DNA from: Edaphochlamys debaryana
Lineage: Eukaryota > Chlorophyta > Chlorophyceae > Chlamydomonadales
Reading direction: 5' to 3'
NCBI GenBank assembly: GCA_016858145.1
Contig: JAEHOE010000021.1
Span: forward strand, 682,001 to 746,000
DNA length: 64,000 bases
Part shown: positions 60,901 through 64,000 of the stretch, piece after piece
Numbering within the stretch: the stretch's first letter is position 1
Layout: every line of letters starts with the position of its first letter
Position numbers and translations under genes: made by a program
Notes under the pieces: generated by a model
The model's input: only the letters and a program-made list of their open reading frames with translations
Told to the model about the DNA's origin: nothing
Database searches by the model: none

Positions 60901-63900
60901 GGCACGTATGTAGAAGGTTATGAGCAGGCATGCGGTGATGCGCTCATCACTGCCTCTGCGGTATCAACATGATGTATGCCACCTCGCTCACCGTTAGCAG
61001 CTGCAAGGGTCTTGCAATGGGCAGCAGTCATTCGTGTAGAGCTCTCTTCGAGGAGCACAGGTATATTCCGAGAGGACTGGTCCGCATAGCTGCCGAGAGA
61101 GCCGTCATCTGTATGTGGTAACAGACCGCGTTCAGGGCCAGCAGGTATCGGCGGCATACATATGTACCGGCTCTAAGCCCAAGTAAGGTACACCGCTAGC
61201 TTGTGACCCAAGCTCTTACCCTGGCGAAGGTACAAGCTGAAGGCGTTCTGCCCGCCACACAGTTGAGTGGCGTCTCCGGGACAGATTGCAGTGCAGTCGT
61301 CCGATGCGCCTCCTCCGGTCGCGAGGGACAGGTCGTTGCCGCCCCAGCACTCCCTGGCAGACATGGTGCCGTACAGCGACAGCCCTGCCGCCAGGAGAGA
61401 GGTGCAACAGGCTGAAAAGCACATCGCATCATGTTGTCGCTGCTTCATCCCCTCGATCGGACATGATTTTGATCCCTTCGCGTAACTTCGCGCCCATAAG
61501 GTTTGCTGGCTCGCTAGATGTATGTACAACTAGCCTGGGCTAGATCGGTTTCATCGCTTCCACCCACCGGCGGCCTGTGCCAGCGTCCGGCAGTACGTGG
61601 CGCTCATGGCCAGGTCATTGCTGCCAAGGAGCACGGGGAGTCTCCACATGGCACCGTCCTTGAAGCAACCCCGGTAGCCCCCTGCAGGACAGGGACGTGG
61701 TAAGAAACGCTTTGTAGAACGGCGACGTGGCTGCATGCTGGCAGATAGTGCGGATAGATGGATGTGCGATGGAGAGCCACGAGAGCAGCGCCTTGCAGCC
61801 CAGGAGCCCCAGCAGGCACCGAGTACTCACTTGCAGATCCCAGGGGTATCTGTGGCCTGGGCCCCGAAACAAGCGTGCTATCGAAGAAGAAGAACTCGGC
61901 GCCCTCATCGGGCTTGACCCAGCACGTGCTCGTGGACTGCCGGTATACCCAGTAAGCACAACCGGGCTGGCCACCGCACTGCAGATTGCACACGGCGGCT
62001 GATGGCACGAAGTCAATGCGCCGAAGCTCGGCACCTGTATGTGTGGCATCATGTGCTTCGTTTGCAGCCAATCAACGCACCAGGCCACAAAGACAGCAAC
62101 TATCAGCCACTCCAACAACCTACCCATGCAACAACGTACCCAACTGCCCACGCCCCCGCACCTCCCGATCCATAGTTGGAAGTCGGACGGAAGTTGAATG
62201 TCCCTACGGCGGATGATGGAGGGTGGAAGATGCAGCAGTATGGGAGAAGTAGTCCAGATCCGTCAGCTTACTTGGAGCAGGGTTGGAGCAAGGTGGGTTC
62301 CCGCAAGGTGCCTAGGGGCACGCAATCACCGCAAATGTTTGCATGCGCCGCATTATCGACGCACTCACGGCTCTGACCGCAGACGTTCCAGCACCACTCC
62401 CCTCCGACGGGGACTGTGCCACATGGGTTCACGCAGGTGCGAGGCAACACGGGGCCGGTGGGCGGTGCGCTCAGCACGCTGCAGTTGCCCCAGAGGCAGC
62501 TGTTTGCGTCGTAAGCCAGGCATTCAGGGACTCCGGTGTCCTGGTTGACTCGCGCAGGCAGGTCCCCCATGGGGGTGCAGACGCACGACCAGCCCAGCTG
62601 ACGCAGCGTCAGGGCTGGGGGCAGCAGGGGAAGGTGGGGAGGGGCGGCGGGTAGGGTGGGGGCGGTATGTGCAGCACGCGACGCAGGAAGCCTTGAGCTG
62701 TCTCAGCACCTCTTTACGGCAGCTAGCCGGAACTGCTCTTTGGGCGTCGGTACCCGTTCGCGCGAATGAATGAAGCCTGCCACGGGAGATATCGAGCCCA
62801 CCAAGCCACAGGATGTGTGCAAGGTACCTACCCCTTGTACATCGACTAGCCTAGGTTTCGTTTACTATGCGAACCTTGAGTGGGTGTGGGCGGAGGCGAG
62901 GGCGGCGGTCGCGGCGGCGGAGTTGGCGGCGCTGGCGGGCGGAGGCCGGCAGTCCCGAACAGCAGCGGGCATGCTCTGTCCAGGGCCGCGGGGTATCCGC
63001 TGACTGCCGGGGAGGCATCGCAGGCCCTCTTTGAGGCGACGACGCCCCGCTGCCCGCTATCGCCCAGACACACCCAGTCCCGGACGCCATCGGCATCTGG
63101 GAGCGGCGGCGGAGGGGCAAATTAAACGTCTTTTTGGTTACTGTTAGTTAGAACCTAGAAGATTGGCGCATCCTTGCAATCCTCAATCGCCGTCCTGTAC
63201 GGCTAGCCCCGATACATAGCACGCGTAGCACGTGGGGCTCACCGCAGTCAACGCTGAGCATGCGCCCCTGACTGCAGAGCGAGCCAGCCGGAAAGGCGCA
63301 GGACCCTGCAAGGCAACAAGCAGCGGCAGCGTGCGTGCCGTGCGGCGTTAGACTGTATGCCCTAAATATCACCCCGCTGGGTTCCCTGTCAGCAGCTAGC
63401 ATAGTACAGGCGGTAGATAGACTGCCCTACAGCTCCCAGTGACAGTGCGATCGATCCCGTAGATATATAGATATATAGCGGCGCGCCATACATAACGAAC
63501 TTACCCCGTGCAGTCAGGGGCGGGCAAGATGAGTCGGCTGCTAACAGGGAGCAGCCCAGCCTTGATCGGATAACCGTGAGGTTGCTGCGTTCGTCGTTCC
63601 GTACACACGCCAGGTCCCGGACGCCGTCTCCATCTGTCGATGCAATCGCATGCACTTAAATTGATTGCTGATAGATGCTGATCAAGCATCAGGTAGTGTC
63701 AGCCCATGCATGCATGCGTGCCCATCGTGCCATCCCAGCCATGCTGCCGGCACCCATCCACGCACCGCAGTCCAGTTGAAGGATCTCCCCACCAAGGCAC
63801 CATTCGCCGGGCGGCTTGGCGCAGAAGCCGCCCAGCACCGCTGGGCAGGCGGAAGCGGGCGCGTTGGGATAGCCGGTGTCGGCATCCTCCGTGCTGCACC

Positions 63901-63972
63901 CCCTGGAGCTGAGCGCAACGCCCCGGGCACCCGTGACGTCCACCAGCACAGAGTCCAGCAGGCCGTCTCCGT
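54987..63972 (-). CDS. Giant extracellular multidomain protein with WSC-like domains (5' partial)
   Basis: Thirty exons fit in phase; acceptor-side ends are 63972, 63633, 63305, 63096, 62614, 62034, 61681, 61384, 61108, 60857, 60585, 60261, 59810, 59569, 59243, 59114, 58781, 58552, 58342, 58057, 57590, 57146, 56936, 56498, 56304, 56146, 55807, 55524, 55228 and 54992, giving 1574 aa. Order: three calcium-binding-like repeats (TDGDGLLDSVLVD, DGDGVRDLACVR, DADGVRDWVCLGD) alternating with Cys motifs; a Pro-rich linker; a Cys-rich domain; a PAN-like domain (CNLQCGGQPGCAYWVYR); four WSC-like domains, each on two exons, with GCFKD or GCYKD and C.GGNDL and CGG; repeats of GCGAIQETYGYLPG type; a beta-rich region; and C-terminal Cys repeats (CVECQTDRDCAS). 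WSC and PAN domains bind carbohydrate or protein, so a cell-wall or matrix role is inferred. The final exon is tiny (Gly-TAA). Confidence 0.8.
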
Positions 63973-64000
63973 CTGTGGAAGGACATAACAAGAGCGGCAG

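Overview
The window looks like nuclear DNA of a volvocine green alga (Chlamydomonas/Volvox relatives). Coding DNA is very GC-rich, genes are split into many short exons with GT-AG introns, proteins carry long Ala/Gly/Pro/Ser-rich disordered stretches, TGTAA polyadenylation-type signals occur downstream of some stops, and the recognisable genes (CRY-DASH, CotH-like kinase, WSC-domain matrix protein, MYND-family fragment) suit that group. The exact species cannot be fixed from the sequence. Exon models below were built by hand from splice consensus, phase and family similarity.

Layout. 1-752: 3' end of an unidentified + strand gene. 3134-8100: complete 14-exon CRY-DASH cryptochrome gene (+) with an RGG-rich tail. 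9312-14654: four-exon gene (+) for a large disordered protein of unknown function. 15130-16320: 5'-truncated non-LTR retrotransposon (-). 16321-19122: mostly repeats with no clear gene. 19123-22480: decayed MYND-family gene fragment (-). 22533-29100: 17-exon gene (-) for a membrane-anchored or secreted CotH-like kinase.

29759-53448 is the most unusual part: a cluster of paralogous genes of a family I cannot name, in mixed orientations. Each gene carries one or two copies of a module running from a DGDTS-SHP motif, through a micro-exon of 35-44 nt that ends in a split Trp codon, to GG..RGF..FV and RTYGF motifs. Three genes (A, B, F) end in a long coiled coil and two (DC, G) end in a degenerate SET-like domain; basic NLS-like patches and RG-rich tracts suggest a nuclear role. 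Some members look intact (B, F, G). Others are broken by a TAG, a frameshift, a lost donor or a lost start (DC, A, E). The cluster grew by a tandem duplication (E/F with the shared F/G promoter) and an inverted duplication (DC versus G). A 194-bp hAT-type MITE with an 8-bp target duplication sits in one inverted arm only.

54987-63972: at least 30 exons (-) of a very large extracellular matrix-type protein with DGDG repeats, a proline-rich linker, a PAN-like domain, four WSC-like domains and Cys-rich C-terminal repeats; its 5' end lies beyond the window. No rRNA, tRNA, CRISPR or organellar genes were seen.
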